Origin: Streptomyces sp. CA-210063
Lineage (GTDB): Bacteria > Actinomycetota > Actinomycetes > Streptomycetales > Streptomycetaceae
Reading direction: 5' to 3'
DNA length: 64,000 nt
Assembly: GCF_024612015.1 (NCBI RefSeq)
Contig: NZ_CP102512.1
Location: 3,038,001-3,102,000, forward strand
Position numbers and translations under genes: made by a program. The stretch's first letter is position 1. Each line of letters starts with the position of its first letter. Below the pieces are notes generated by a model. The model was not told the DNA's origin. It saw only the letters and a list, made by a program, of their open reading frames with translations, and did no database searches. Below are positions 8,895 through 17,720 of this stretch, piece after piece.

Positions 8895-11800
8895 TCATCC
8901 GGCCTCTTCGCCGGTGTTCGCGAGGGCCGCGCCGAGTTCTGATCGGCGGCGGATGCCGAGCTTGCGGTAGGTGCTGGTCAGGTGGGTCTCGACGGTGCGG
9001 CGGGCGAGGTGGAGGAGTTGGGCTATCTCGGTGTTCGTACGGCTCTGTGCGGCGAGTTCGGCGATGCGGCGCTCGCCGGCGGTGAGTGCGCCCGGGCCGG
9101 TCAGGGCGGTCGCCGTGCGGCGGGCGCCGCCCTCGCGCAGGGCCGCCTCCGCGACCGCGCGGAGGCGGAGCGCGCCCAGCCGTTCGGCGCGTTCGGCCGC
9201 CTCGCGGAAGGCGTCACGGGCCCGCGCCCGATCCCCTGCCGCGGCGAGCCCCCGCCCGTGCGCGACGAGCGCCGGGATCAACTCCGTCTCGACCGGCTTC
9301 CCGCCCACGGCCACGATCCGGGCTTCGTCCGGCGCCTCAGCCACCGCCCGGCCACCGATCCCCGGCGCGGAACCGCCGCCGGCCGCCCAGCCACCGACAG
9401 TCCTCACAGGGCCTCCGCCCAGCGCCCAGCCCTGCAAGGCCGTCAACCTCGCGGGTGTTCGCCCCTGCGCCCGGCCGCCGTCGATGGCCGTCGCAGGCTC
9501 TCCGCCCGACACGGGCTCACCCTCGGCCGCCACTGGCCCTCCGCCCGGCACCCGGGCGTCCTCCGCCGCCATCGATCCCCCGCCGGGCATCGGGGCGCCC
9601 GCCCCCGTCACAGACTCCCCTTCCGACACCCGGCCACCCATCCCCGGCACAGACTCCCCACCCGACACCCGGCCGCTCTCCGCCGGCACAGACTCCCCAC
9701 CCGACACCCGGTCGCCCTCCACCGCCGCAGATCCCCCACCTGACATCCGGCCGCCCGTCCCCGTCACAGGCTCACCGCCCGGCCCTCGGCCACCCTCCAC
9801 CGCCACAGACCCTCCGCCCGACACCCGACCACCCATCCCCGGCACAGACTCCCCACCCGGCACCCGGCCACCCTCCGCCGCCACAGGTCCCAGGCCCGGC
9901 ATCCGGCGACCCGCCCCCGTGACAGGTTCTCCGCCCGGCACCCTCTGCCCCCTTCCCCTCTCAGCCCCTGCGCCCGATGCCCGGTGGCCCGCTTGTGCCG
10001 CCGCCGTCTCCTCCGGCACCGCGCCCTCCGCTGCCGCCAATGCCCCGTCCGGCACCGCATCCTCCGCCGTCGATCCCCCGCGCGGCGCTCCGCCCTCCGC
10101 GGCGGCCTCCTCCGGTTCGCCGTCGACTCCCTGGCGTAGGACCCGTACTGCCCGGTGCCCCAGTTCCAGGCCTCGGCGGCCGCCTGTCGCTGTGCCGAGG
10201 ACGCTGAGGGCGCGGCCGAGGACGCGGGGGGTGTTCCAGACGGTGGCGAGGGAGAGTTCCTGTTCGGCCAGGGCGAGGGCCTCGTGGGGGCGGCCGAGGG
10301 CGAGGTGGCATCGGGCGGCGGCGGTGCGCCAGGGGGTGACGACGGGGCTGGCGACGTCGCGGGCCGACTGGCGGCGGCCGCATTCCAGGAAGTCGTCGAG
10401 GGCGGCCGCCGGGTCGCCGGTGGCGGCGCGGAGGAGGCCACGGGCGTAGAGGAAGCGGTTCAACTCCCAGGAGTCGTGGGCGTGTTGGATGTCGAAGGCA
10501 TCGGCCAGCCGGGTCGCTTCCGCCGCCCGGTCGGTTTCCACGAGGGCGATGACCGCGTGGGCCAGGGCGTTGGCCGACTCGGGTCGGCCGCCGGCCGCGC
10601 GCGACACCTCGGCCTCGGCGAGGACCTCCTCGTGGTCGCCGCGGGCGGCCGCGATGTCGATGCGCACGTTGAGCAGGGCCAGATGCATGGGGTGGAGGAG
10701 GGAGGTGCGCTGGCCGGTCAGACCGCGCCGGACCAGGCGTTCGGCCTCGTCCAGTTGGTCGGCCCACTGGGCCACGGCCGCGGCGGTGCCCAGCAGGAAG
10801 ACCTCGGAGAGCGGGTCGGCGGGCTGGGCGAGGAGGGCGCGGATGCGGTGCATCGCCGAGGCCGCCGAGGTGAGGCCGGCGGTCGCCTCGTAGCGGACGA
10901 GGAGGGCCTGTCCGGCGGTGCCGACCAGCTGGGGCGAGCGCTCGGCGTTCTCGCGGAGCCAGCGGTACACCTCCTGCCGTACGGCCTGGTCGTGGTCGGC
11001 GAGCAGCGCGGAGGCGGTCTGGACCGTGCGGATGAGGTCCGGGTGGCCCGTCAGGTGTTCGTCGCGCAGCCCGCGCAGGACGTCGACGGCGGCGCGGGCC
11101 TCGCCGCGGCGGGCCAGGGCCGTGCCCAGGGCCACCGCCGCGTGGACGCGTTCCCGGGGCGGGGCGGGCAGGCGCAGCGCCTCGGCGAGCCGGGGTATGC
11201 CGGCCGAGGACCGTACGGTGGCGTACTCCAGGGAGCCCAGCTCGGTGAGGACCACGGTGCGGCGGGCGGCCGGCATCGGTTCGTCGAGCGCGCGGCGGAG
11301 GTAGGCGAGGGCGTCGTCGTCGCGGTCGGCGCGGACGGCGAGGTCGGCGGCGTCGAGCAGGGCGCCGGTCGCCCAGGCCTCGCCGACCGGGCCGCAGCGC
11401 AGCAGTTGTCCGGCGACGGCCTCGGCGTGGTCGCCTCGGTGCAACATCGCCTCGGCGGCCCGGCGGTGGGCGGCCTGCCGGCCGGCGCTCGCCCAGCCGC
11501 CGAGCACCGCGTCGCGCAGCAGCGGGTGGGCGTAGCGGGGCCGTCCGTCGGGGCCGGGGCGGAGCAGGCCGAGGCCGGTCATCGCGGTGAGCCAGCCGGG
11601 TACGCGGGCGGGATCGGCGCCCGCCGTCCGGGCGAGCAGTTCGGCGTCGGCCGGCACGGGGGCGTCCTCGTCGTCCAGCGCGGCGAGCGCGCGGGCGACC
11701 TCCGTGGTCGCGGGCCCGGCGCTGTCCAGCCACCAGGACACCGCGGCGGAGTAGGTACCGGGGTAGAGCGCGGCGCAGGTGTCCGGAAGGGCAGCCGGGA

Positions 11801-12515
11801 AGGCACCGGATTCGGCGTTCCGGAGGTCGTCCAGCAGGGCGCGCAGCAACAGCGGGTTGCCCGCACCCGCCCGTAAGCAGGCGTCGACCCACTCCGGCGG
11901 GGCGGCGCCGTGGACGGAACGGACCATCTCCGCCGCCGAATCGGGGCTCAGCGGGGCCAGGGTGCGGGTGTGGACGAGGGCGGGCGAGAGGGCGTGCGCG
12001 AGGCCGACCGCCGGGGGGTCGATGTCGTACTGGCTGCGTTCGGTGACCACGAGGAGCACCGGCAGGCGGTCGATCCGGCGGGCGGCCTCGGCGAGCCAGC
12101 GGCGTGAGGGGCCGTCGGCGAAGTGCACGTCGTCCACGGCGACGAGGAGCGGCGACTCGGCCGCGCAGGAGCGCAGCAGACGACCCAGCCGGGCGGACCT
12201 GCCCCGGTCCGGCGGGGTGTCCGGCGGGTCCGGCGCCTCGTCCGCGACCTGGTCGAACTCCGGTCCCAGAGCGAAGAGTTGGAGGACCGTGTCGAACGGT
12301 ACCGAGGTGCGCTCGGGCGAGCAGCGGGCCCGCAGGACGCGCATGCCGTTCGCCGCCGCGTGGCCGGCGGCGGCCTCCAGGAGCGCGGTGCGGCCGGTGC
12401 CGGTGGCACCCCGGAGCAGCACGAGGCGGCCGGAGCCGTTCCGGGCGCGGGCGGCCTCTTCGGCCAGCAGCCCCAGGGGCTCACCGCGTTCGAGAAGCGG
12501 TTCCGGTGCGCACAT
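8895..12515 (-). CDS. Giant LAL-type LuxR family regulator with TTA codon and repeat insertion
   Basis: A 1206-residue regulator. The ATG at 12515 has GGAGGCAGTG upstream. The N-terminal ATPase has a Walker A-like GATGTGRT (residues 36-43) with Arg in place of the usual Lys, and a Walker B VAVDDVH at about 125-131. A long helical, TPR-like middle follows. Residues about 857-1011 are a Gly-rich array of 13-residue repeats. The LuxR-type helix-turn-helix (LTAGERRIAELAAQSRTNTEIA, written in parts LTAGERRIAELAA and TNTEIAQLL) is at the C-terminus. Leu214 is encoded by TTA (11874-11876), the only TTA I found in frame in this gene. In Streptomyces such codons need the bldA tRNA. The position beside the CIS genes matches the bldA-linked LAL gene next to the S. 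coelicolor CIS cluster, as I remember it. It is probably the cluster's activator (inference). Confidence 0.88.
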   Translation of the reverse strand: MCAPEPLLERGEPLGLLAEEAARARNGSGRLVLLRGATGTGRTALLEAAAGHAAANGMRVLRARCSPERTSVPFDTVLQLFALGPEFDQVADEAPDPPDTPPDRGRSARLGRLLRSCAAESPLLVAVDDVHFADGPSRRWLAEAARRIDRLPVLLVVTERSQYDIDPPAVGLAHALSPALVHTRTLAPLSPDSAAEMVRSVHGAAPPEWVDACLRAGAGNPLLLRALLDDLRNAESGAFPAALPDTCAALYPGTYSAAVSWWLDSAGPATTEVARALAALDDEDAPVPADAELLARTAGADPARVPGWLTAMTGLGLLRPGPDGRPRYAHPLLRDAVLGGWASAGRQAAHRRAAEAMLHRGDHAEAVAGQLLRCGPVGEAWATGALLDAADLAVRADRDDDALAYLRRALDEPMPAARRTVVLTELGSLEYATVRSSAGIPRLAEALRLPAPPRERVHAAVALGTALARRGEARAAVDVLRGLRDEHLTGHPDLIRTVQTASALLADHDQAVRQEVYRWLRENAERSPQLVGTAGQALLVRYEATAGLTSAASAMHRIRALLAQPADPLSEVFLLGTAAAVAQWADQLDEAERLVRRGLTGQRTSLLHPMHLALLNVRIDIAAARGDHEEVLAEAEVSRAAGGRPESANALAHAVIALVETDRAAEATRLADAFDIQHAHDSWELNRFLYARGLLRAATGDPAAALDDFLECGRRQSARDVASPVVTPWRTAAARCHLALGRPHEALALAEQELSLATVWNTPRVLGRALSVLGTATGGRRGLELGHRAVRVLRQGVDGEPEEAAAEGGAPRGGSTAEDAVPDGALAAAEGAVPEETAAAQAGHRASGAGAERGRGQRVPGGEPVTGAGRRMPGLGPVAAEGGRVPGGESVPGMGGRVSGGGSVAVEGGRGPGGEPVTGTGGRMSGGGSAAVEGDRVSGGESVPAESGRVSGGESVPGMGGRVSEGESVTGAGAPMPGGGSMAAEDARVPGGGPVAAEGEPVSGGEPATAIDGGRAQGRTPARLTALQGWALGGGPVRTVGGWAAGGGSAPGIGGRAVAEAPDEARIVAVGGKPVETELIPALVAHGRGLAAAGDRARARDAFREAAERAERLGALRLRAVAEAALREGGARRTATALTGPGALTAGERRIAELAAQSRTNTEIAQLLHLARRTVETHLTSTYRKLGIRRRSELGAALANTGEEAG
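9483..9945 (-). repeat. About 12 copies of a 39-bp (13-residue) repeat inside the LAL gene
   Basis: The encoded unit is close to GRVSGGESVPGMG, with variants such as GRGPGGEPVTGTG, GRMSGGGSAAVEG and ARVPGGGPVAAEG. The period stays 39 bases, so the frame is kept. It links the helical middle to the DNA-binding end and is probably a flexible linker. Confidence 0.85.
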
Positions 12516-12754
12516 CACTGCCTCCTGTCGTGGACTGTCGTTTTCCGCTTCGGTAGACGGGGCAGCGCCCCTCGGGGTGCACTGGTCGCGGAGGGTCGGC
12601 GTGGCAGTGCCGTGGTCCGCCTCGCGGGGAATCTCGTGGTGCATCTCGTGGTCCTCCACGATTGCGCGGTGCACACGACACACAGAAGGGTGAATCGAGC
12701 CCATCGGCCACTCCCTTCACAGGAGTGGCGATTTCGTGTATACGGGAGAAACGG
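12516..12754. promoter_or_regulatory. Divergent promoter region between LAL and LuxR regulators
   Basis: This 239-base gap separates the two oppositely transcribed CIS regulators, so both promoters should be here. I cannot assign -10/-35 boxes or an operator with confidence. Confidence 0.45.
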
Positions 12755-13444
12755 TTGCGCAGCACATTCCGCACGACGGACACGGCCACGGCCACCGGCA
12801 CGGCGGAGCCCCAGGAGTCCCAGCGCCGTATCCCGGTCGTGGTCCACACCCCCGACCCGCTCTCCCGCGCCGGAGTGCTCAGCCAGCTGCGCGGGCACCC
12901 GGTGATCGACCTGGTGGACGACGCCGAGGTACGGCCGGGCACGGTGGCCGTGCTGGTCGGTGAGACACCGGACGAGTCGCTGCTCTCCACGCTGCGCCGG
13001 CTGGTGCGCAGCGAGGGGGCGAGGGCCGTCCTGGTGGTGAGCCTGATCCGCGAGACCGAGCTGCTCGATGTCATCGAGTGCGGGGTCGGGGCCATCGTGT
13101 GGCGCCACGAGGCCACCGCGCACCGTCTGTCGCAGGCCGTGTTCGCGGCCTCCCGCGGGGACGGCGACCTGCCGGCCGATCTGCTCGGCCGACTGATCAA
13201 CCAGGTGGGTACGTTGCAGCGTTCCGTGGCCGGCCGGCCCGGGGCTCCGCTGTCCGGCCTGGTGGCGCGTGAGATCGACGTCCTCCGGCTCGTCGCCGAG
13301 GGGATGGACACCGGTGAGATCGCGAGCAAGCTCTCCTACTCCGAACGCACCGTCAAGAACGTGATGCACGGGCTCACCACCCGGCTGCATCTGCGCAACC
13401 GGGCGCACGCGGTGGCCTATGCCCTCCGGGAAGGCTACATCTGA
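12755..13444 (+). CDS. LuxR family regulator with pseudo-receiver domain
   Basis: A 229-residue protein. The TTG at 12755 was chosen because GGGAGAA lies five bases upstream; the earlier in-frame residues look non-coding. The N-terminal part (about 20-130) has the size and alternation of a response-regulator receiver. The strand that should carry the phosphoacceptor Asp reads GTVAVLVGET, without an acidic residue in the expected place. Control by phosphorylation is therefore doubtful. The C-terminal HTH (LVAREIDVLRLVAEGMDTGE) with a YSERTVKNVMHGL recognition helix is standard LuxR/GerE. It is the first gene of the rightward CIS unit and probably controls it together with the divergent LAL regulator. 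Confidence 0.85.
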   Translation: MRSTFRTTDTATATGTAEPQESQRRIPVVVHTPDPLSRAGVLSQLRGHPVIDLVDDAEVRPGTVAVLVGETPDESLLSTLRRLVRSEGARAVLVVSLIRETELLDVIECGVGAIVWRHEATAHRLSQAVFAASRGDGDLPADLLGRLINQVGTLQRSVAGRPGAPLSGLVAREIDVLRLVAEGMDTGEIASKLSYSERTVKNVMHGLTTRLHLRNRAHAVAYALREGYI

Positions 13445-13576
13445 TCGAACGGGCAGACGCACCGGGCCGGTTGGGCACCACATCGTGCCCCCTCGACGTC
13501 CCCGGTGTGCCTTCAAGGGCGGCCCCGCACAGGGCACGATCGGCGGACAGGCACACGACACAGCAGGAGCACGACC

Positions 13577-14233
13577 GTGATCCACGAGGTGGACGACGTC
13601 CTCAAGGGACTGATCGGCGGTGGTGCCCTGGCCGGCTCCGGCATCGACGTCTCCTTCGAGGCCCCGACCCGCGACTGGGCGGCCCGGCGCAACGCGCCCA
13701 CCATCAACACGTATCTGTACGACATCCGCGAGGACGTCTCCCGCCGCCAGCGCGGCCACATGCCGGTCCGTAACGAGCGCGACATCGTCGTGCGCCGCCG
13801 TCAGCCGCCCCGCTGGTTCCGGCTGTCGTACCTGGTCACCGCCTGGACCAAACAGCCCCAGGACGAACACCGGCTGCTCTCCGCGGTGCTGGCCACCCTG
13901 CTGCCCCACGAGCTGCTGCACCCCGACGAACTCCCGGGCGCACTCGGCGCGTTGGGCCTGTCCGTGCCGCTCACGGTGGCGGGGCTGCACACCGAGTCCC
14001 GGTCCCTGGCCGAGATCTGGTCCGCACTCGGCGGTGAACTCAAGCCGTCCCTCGACCTCGTGGTCACCGCCCCCTTCCCGGCCTTCCCCGAGTACGACGC
14101 CGGTCCCCCGGTCACCGAGGGCGCGGCCATCCGCGTACGCGGCATGGACGGCTCCGTCGCGGGTTCGGAGGAACGCGCGCATCTGCCACGGCATCTGGCG
14201 TCCGCGCCGAACCCGGGAGAGCCGAAGCCGTGA
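13577..14233 (+). CDS. cis16: CIS tube terminator-like protein (DUF4255 / Pvc16_N family)
   Basis: A 218-residue protein with a GTG start after CAGGAGCACGACC. The N-terminal block (INTYLYDIRED, RPPRWFRLSYLVTAWTK, DEHRLLSAVLATLL) is typical of the DUF4255/Pvc16 N-terminal domain found in contractile injection systems. There it caps the tube and sheath during assembly. It overlaps the ATPase gene by four bases (GTGA), so the two are translationally coupled. The C-terminal 40 residues are hydrophilic. Confidence 0.85.
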   Translation: MIHEVDDVLKGLIGGGALAGSGIDVSFEAPTRDWAARRNAPTINTYLYDIREDVSRRQRGHMPVRNERDIVVRRRQPPRWFRLSYLVTAWTKQPQDEHRLLSAVLATLLPHELLHPDELPGALGALGLSVPLTVAGLHTESRSLAEIWSALGGELKPSLDLVVTAPFPAFPEYDAGPPVTEGAAIRVRGMDGSVAGSEERAHLPRHLASAPNPGEPKP

Positions 14234-16299
14234 CCACGCACGCCTCCCACGACTCCCCGGCGGCCCCCGCCTCCCCCACCACCGACGCGCTCCTCCTCCG
14301 GCTCGCCCGACTGCGTGACCGCGTCGCCGAGCTGGTGTCCGAGCGCGGTGCCGGTGACCCGACGGCGGGTGACCCGCTGCGCGGGCTGTACGTGTCCGAG
14401 GAGGCCGTACGGCATCTGCTGGGGCCCTCGGCGGGGTCGTACGCCCCCGTGTTCGAGGACGGCGACGGATTCGCGGAGGCGGCCCCGGACGGTCCGCTGG
14501 AGCGGCTCGCGGGGCGGCTCGGGCTCACCGAGCTGGACGTGCGGATCCTGCTCATCGCCCTCGCGCCCGACCTGGACCGCTCCTACGAGCCGCTGTACGG
14601 GTATCTGAACGACGACGTGAGCAGGCGCCGGGCCACCGTCGGGCTGGCGCTGGATCTGTGCGGGCTGCCCGTGCATCTCGCTCAGGCGCGGGCCCGGTTC
14701 CGTCCCTCGGCGCCGCTGAGCGCGCTCGGGCTGCTGACGGTCGAGGATCCCGAGCGGCCCTTCCTCAGCCGGGCGTTGCGGGTGCCGGACCGGCTGGTCG
14801 CGCATCTGCTCGGCGACGACACGCTGGACGCGGCGCTCGTCGGCCATGTCCGTCCGCTCGCGTCGCCGTCGTCACCGGCGTCACCGGCCTCCCCGGCGTC
14901 GTCCTCGTCGGCGGAGGACGGCGGGTTCACCGCCAGGCTGGCCGCCCGGCTGGCCGCCGCCCCGGTCACCGTCCATCTGCGGGAGCACCGCGAGGGCGAC
15001 GGGCTGATGCGTGCCGCGGCCGCCCTGCGTACGGCGGGTGTGGCGGCCCTGCACTTCACGCCCCCGGCGGGCGAGGCGGAGCTCACGGTGCTCCTCCCCG
15101 GGCTGCTGCGCGAGGCCCGGCTGCGTGGCTGCGCGATCGTGGTGTCGCCGTTGCCGGAGCGGCCGGGGCCGCTCTTCCGGGCGTTGACGACGGCCGACGT
15201 GTCCGTGCTGTGCGTGGGGGCGCAGCCGTACGACCCGCTGTGGTGCGACCGTGATCCGCTGGTCCTGGACGTGCCCCGGCCGCCGACGGGCGCGGTGGAC
15301 GCCTGGTCGGCCGCGCTCGGCGCGGGGGCGGACGGGCCGGGGTTCGACCTGGCGGCCACGGTCGCCCCGTACCGGCTCGGCGGTGACCGGATCGAGCGGG
15401 CGGCCCGGGCGGCCGTGGACCTCGCGGCGTTCGACGGCACCGAGGTGACCGCCGCCCATCTGCGGCTCGCGGCGCGGCTGCAGTCCGCGTCGGGGCTGGA
15501 GCGGCACGCCCGCCGGATCCGCCCCGACGTCGGCTGGAACGACCTGGTCCTGCCGGACAAGCCCCTCGCCCAGCTGCGGGAACTCGCCCTGCGCGCCCGT
15601 CATCGCGACCGGGTGCTCGGCGACTGGCGGCTGAGCGCCGGGGGCGGCCGGGGCCGCGGTGTCCTCGGGCTCTTCGCGGGCGAGTCGGGCACGGGCAAGA
15701 CGCTGTCGGCGGAGGTCGTGGCCGCCGAACTCGGCCTGGACCTCTATGTCGTGCAGCTCTCCTCGATCGTCGACAAGTACGTCGGCGAGACGGAGAAGAA
15801 CCTGGAGCGGATCTTCACCGAGGCCGACCGCACCGACGCCGTGCTGCTCTTCGACGAGGCGGACGCCGTCTTCGGCAAGCGCTCGGAGGTGAAGGACTCC
15901 CACGACAAGTACGCCAACATGGAGAGCGCCTATCTGCTCCAGCGGCTCGAGTCCTTCGACGGTATCGCCCTGCTGACCACCAATCTGCGGGCCAACATCG
16001 ACGAGGCGTTCACCCGGCGGCTCGACCTGGTGGTCGACTTCCCGTTCCCGGACACCGCCCAGCGGCTGGCCCTGTGGCGGCACAGCCTCGCCGCGGTGCC
16101 CCGCGCCGACGACATCGACCCGGCAGAGGTCGCCCGCGACTTCGAGCTGGCCGGCGGTTCGATCCGCAGCGCGGTCGTCACCGCCGCCTACGCGGCGGCG
16201 GGGCGCGCCGGGCCGGTCACCACGGCCGACCTGCGGGAGGGCGCGGAGCGCGAGTACCGCAAGGCCGGCCGGCTGGTGCCGGGCGAGGGCAACTGGTAG
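14230..16299 (+). CDS. cis15: CIS-associated AAA+ ATPase
   Basis: A 689-residue protein with a GTG start overlapping cis16. The C-terminal AAA+ module has Walker A GESGTGKT (residues 484-491, K490), Walker B VLLFDEADAVFGKRSEV (D542, E543), and the arginine-containing block NIDEAFTRRLD. The N-terminal 430 residues form the extra region found in Cis15/Afp15/Pvc15 ATPases. That region includes an FDFP-like LDVRILLIALAPDLDRSYEP and a low-complexity Ser/Pro patch at 216-230. In related systems this ATPase is needed for assembly or maturation of the particle, not for firing. Confidence 0.93.
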   Translation: MTTHASHDSPAAPASPTTDALLLRLARLRDRVAELVSERGAGDPTAGDPLRGLYVSEEAVRHLLGPSAGSYAPVFEDGDGFAEAAPDGPLERLAGRLGLTELDVRILLIALAPDLDRSYEPLYGYLNDDVSRRRATVGLALDLCGLPVHLAQARARFRPSAPLSALGLLTVEDPERPFLSRALRVPDRLVAHLLGDDTLDAALVGHVRPLASPSSPASPASPASSSSAEDGGFTARLAARLAAAPVTVHLREHREGDGLMRAAAALRTAGVAALHFTPPAGEAELTVLLPGLLREARLRGCAIVVSPLPERPGPLFRALTTADVSVLCVGAQPYDPLWCDRDPLVLDVPRPPTGAVDAWSAALGAGADGPGFDLAATVAPYRLGGDRIERAARAAVDLAAFDGTEVTAAHLRLAARLQSASGLERHARRIRPDVGWNDLVLPDKPLAQLRELALRARHRDRVLGDWRLSAGGGRGRGVLGLFAGESGTGKTLSAEVVAAELGLDLYVVQLSSIVDKYVGETEKNLERIFTEADRTDAVLLFDEADAVFGKRSEVKDSHDKYANMESAYLLQRLESFDGIALLTTNLRANIDEAFTRRLDLVVDFPFPDTAQRLALWRHSLAAVPRADDIDPAEVARDFELAGGSIRSAVVTAAYAAAGRAGPVTTADLREGAEREYRKAGRLVPGEGNW

Positions 16300-16300
16300 C

Positions 16301-16325
16301 GGGGGCCTCCGTGGTGGCGGCCCCC
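16301..16325. terminator. Bidirectional terminator between cis15 and the lectin genes
   Basis: GGGGGCC (16301-16307) pairs with GGCCCCC (16319-16325) across an 11-base loop. It lies directly between two convergent stop codons, at 16299 and 16333. Confidence 0.65.
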
Positions 16326-16332
16326 ACCGGTG

Positions 16333-17718
16333 TCACTCCACGCGCCACTTCTGGTTGGGTGTGCCCGCGCACGTCCACAGCTGGAGCCTGGCGCCGTTCC
16401 CGGTGCCGTTGTCCTTGACGTCGACGCACTTGTCGGCCTGCGGATTGACCAGGTCGCCCTCGACGGTGAACACGAACTGCTGGGCGGGGTTGCCGCTGCA
16501 CCTGGCCAGCTGGATGACGGCGCCGTCGTCCCGGGAGCCCCAGGCGACGTCCATGCAATGGCCGAGGGAGCGCACGGTGCCGTCGCCCCGGAAGTCCCAC
16601 TTCTGGTTGGCGCCGCCGAGGCAGTCCCAGATCCACAGCGGGGTGCCGTCCTTGCCCTCGCCGTCCGCCCCGGCCTTGACGTCGATACAGCGGTTCGAGC
16701 CCCGACCGATGATCAGGGATCCCTTGGCGGCCGCCGGTTTCCTGGTCGTGGCCTCCGTGTCCGGTTCCTTCTCCGACCCGGAGTCCGACCCCGAGTCCGC
16801 ATCCGAGTCCGCACCCGAATCCGAACCGGAGTCCTCGGGCTGCTCCTCCTGCTTCGGTGCCTCGGGCGTCTCCGAGGGCAGCGGCGCCGCGGAGACGCTG
16901 GGCGCCGGGGCCATCGCGGACGGGCTGGCGCTCGGCTCGACCTTCGTACCGGCTTCCCTCAGCTCTGTGGCGGCGCTGGTGACCCGGGGCTGGTACGCGA
17001 ACCACAGCGTCAGGAACGTGATCGCCAGCGCCAGGAAGATCCCGAGACAGGTGGCGAGCCAGCCGGGCAGGAAGCTCCGCTGCACATAGGTGCCGTCCAC
17101 GGACTGCGGTGCGACGCCCGCCCGTTGGACGGCGAGCGCGTACGGTCTCTCCTCCTTGGACCCGAACCAGATGATCTGCCGCGGCTTCAGCGTGGCCTTC
17201 ACGAACGCCGCGCGCCCCGGCTCGATCTGCACGTTGCTCGGATGGATGTCGTACGACAGCTGGTCGCCGTTGTCGCTGCCGCTGACGGCGGCGGTGAGCC
17301 GGGTGTTGCCGAGGTTGTCGACGGCCAGTTTCGGCCGCCCCCGGAAGCGGCCCTTCACGGTCGGCGGGACGAGTTCCGCCCGTACCTCCGTGAACGGCGT
17401 GATCGTCAGGTTCCCCTCGGGAACGGTGGTCGCCTCCGGGTGCTCGGTCGGCGTGATGCGTATCGCGTACGGGTTCGGGCCGGCCGTCGCGTCCGGGGTG
17501 CGGGGCGGCGCGAACGTCAGCTCCACCGTCCCCGTCGTGCCCGGGTACAGCCGCAGGGTCTGCGGCTCCACGGTGGTCCAGGGCGCGATGTCACCGACCG
17601 GCTCGAAGCGGTACTCGTCGACGACGTCACCGGTGTTGCGCAGCCGCAGCCGTACGGTCGTACTGCTCCCCGGGTCCACGGTCGCGGAGGCGGGTTCGAG
17701 AGAGGTCCACAGGCTCAC
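16333..17718 (-). CDS. CIS-linked membrane protein: twin Ig-like domains, TM helix, ricin B lectin
   Basis: A 461-residue protein with a GTG start at 17718 after AAAGGA, two bases past the stop of the upstream paralogue. Residues 1-215 form two beta-rich Ig-like domains, starting VSLWTSLEPAS. A membrane helix follows at about 220-242 (WLATCLGIFLALAITFLTLW). An acidic Ser/Asp linker covers about 275-320. A ricin B-type trefoil from about 330 has CIDVKAG, LWIWDCLGGANQKWDF and QLWTCAGTPNQKW. There is no N-terminal signal, so N-inside/C-outside topology is likely (inference). The membrane-spanning lectin layout and the position inside a CIS cluster suggest an envelope anchor or sensor. Similar proteins are sometimes labelled 'hydrolytic protein', but I see no catalytic motif. 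Confidence 0.85.
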   Translation of the reverse strand: MSLWTSLEPASATVDPGSSTTVRLRLRNTGDVVDEYRFEPVGDIAPWTTVEPQTLRLYPGTTGTVELTFAPPRTPDATAGPNPYAIRITPTEHPEATTVPEGNLTITPFTEVRAELVPPTVKGRFRGRPKLAVDNLGNTRLTAAVSGSDNGDQLSYDIHPSNVQIEPGRAAFVKATLKPRQIIWFGSKEERPYALAVQRAGVAPQSVDGTYVQRSFLPGWLATCLGIFLALAITFLTLWFAYQPRVTSAATELREAGTKVEPSASPSAMAPAPSVSAAPLPSETPEAPKQEEQPEDSGSDSGADSDADSGSDSGSEKEPDTEATTRKPAAAKGSLIIGRGSNRCIDVKAGADGEGKDGTPLWIWDCLGGANQKWDFRGDGTVRSLGHCMDVAWGSRDDGAVIQLARCSGNPAQQFVFTVEGDLVNPQADKCVDVKDNGTGNGARLQLWTCAGTPNQKWRVE

Positions 17719-17720
17719 GA

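Noticed and set aside
9483..9945. 39-bp repeats as a possible CRISPR array
   Set aside because: Repeats are head to tail without unique spacers, keep the reading frame, and encode a 13-residue unit of the LAL protein; no cas genes.
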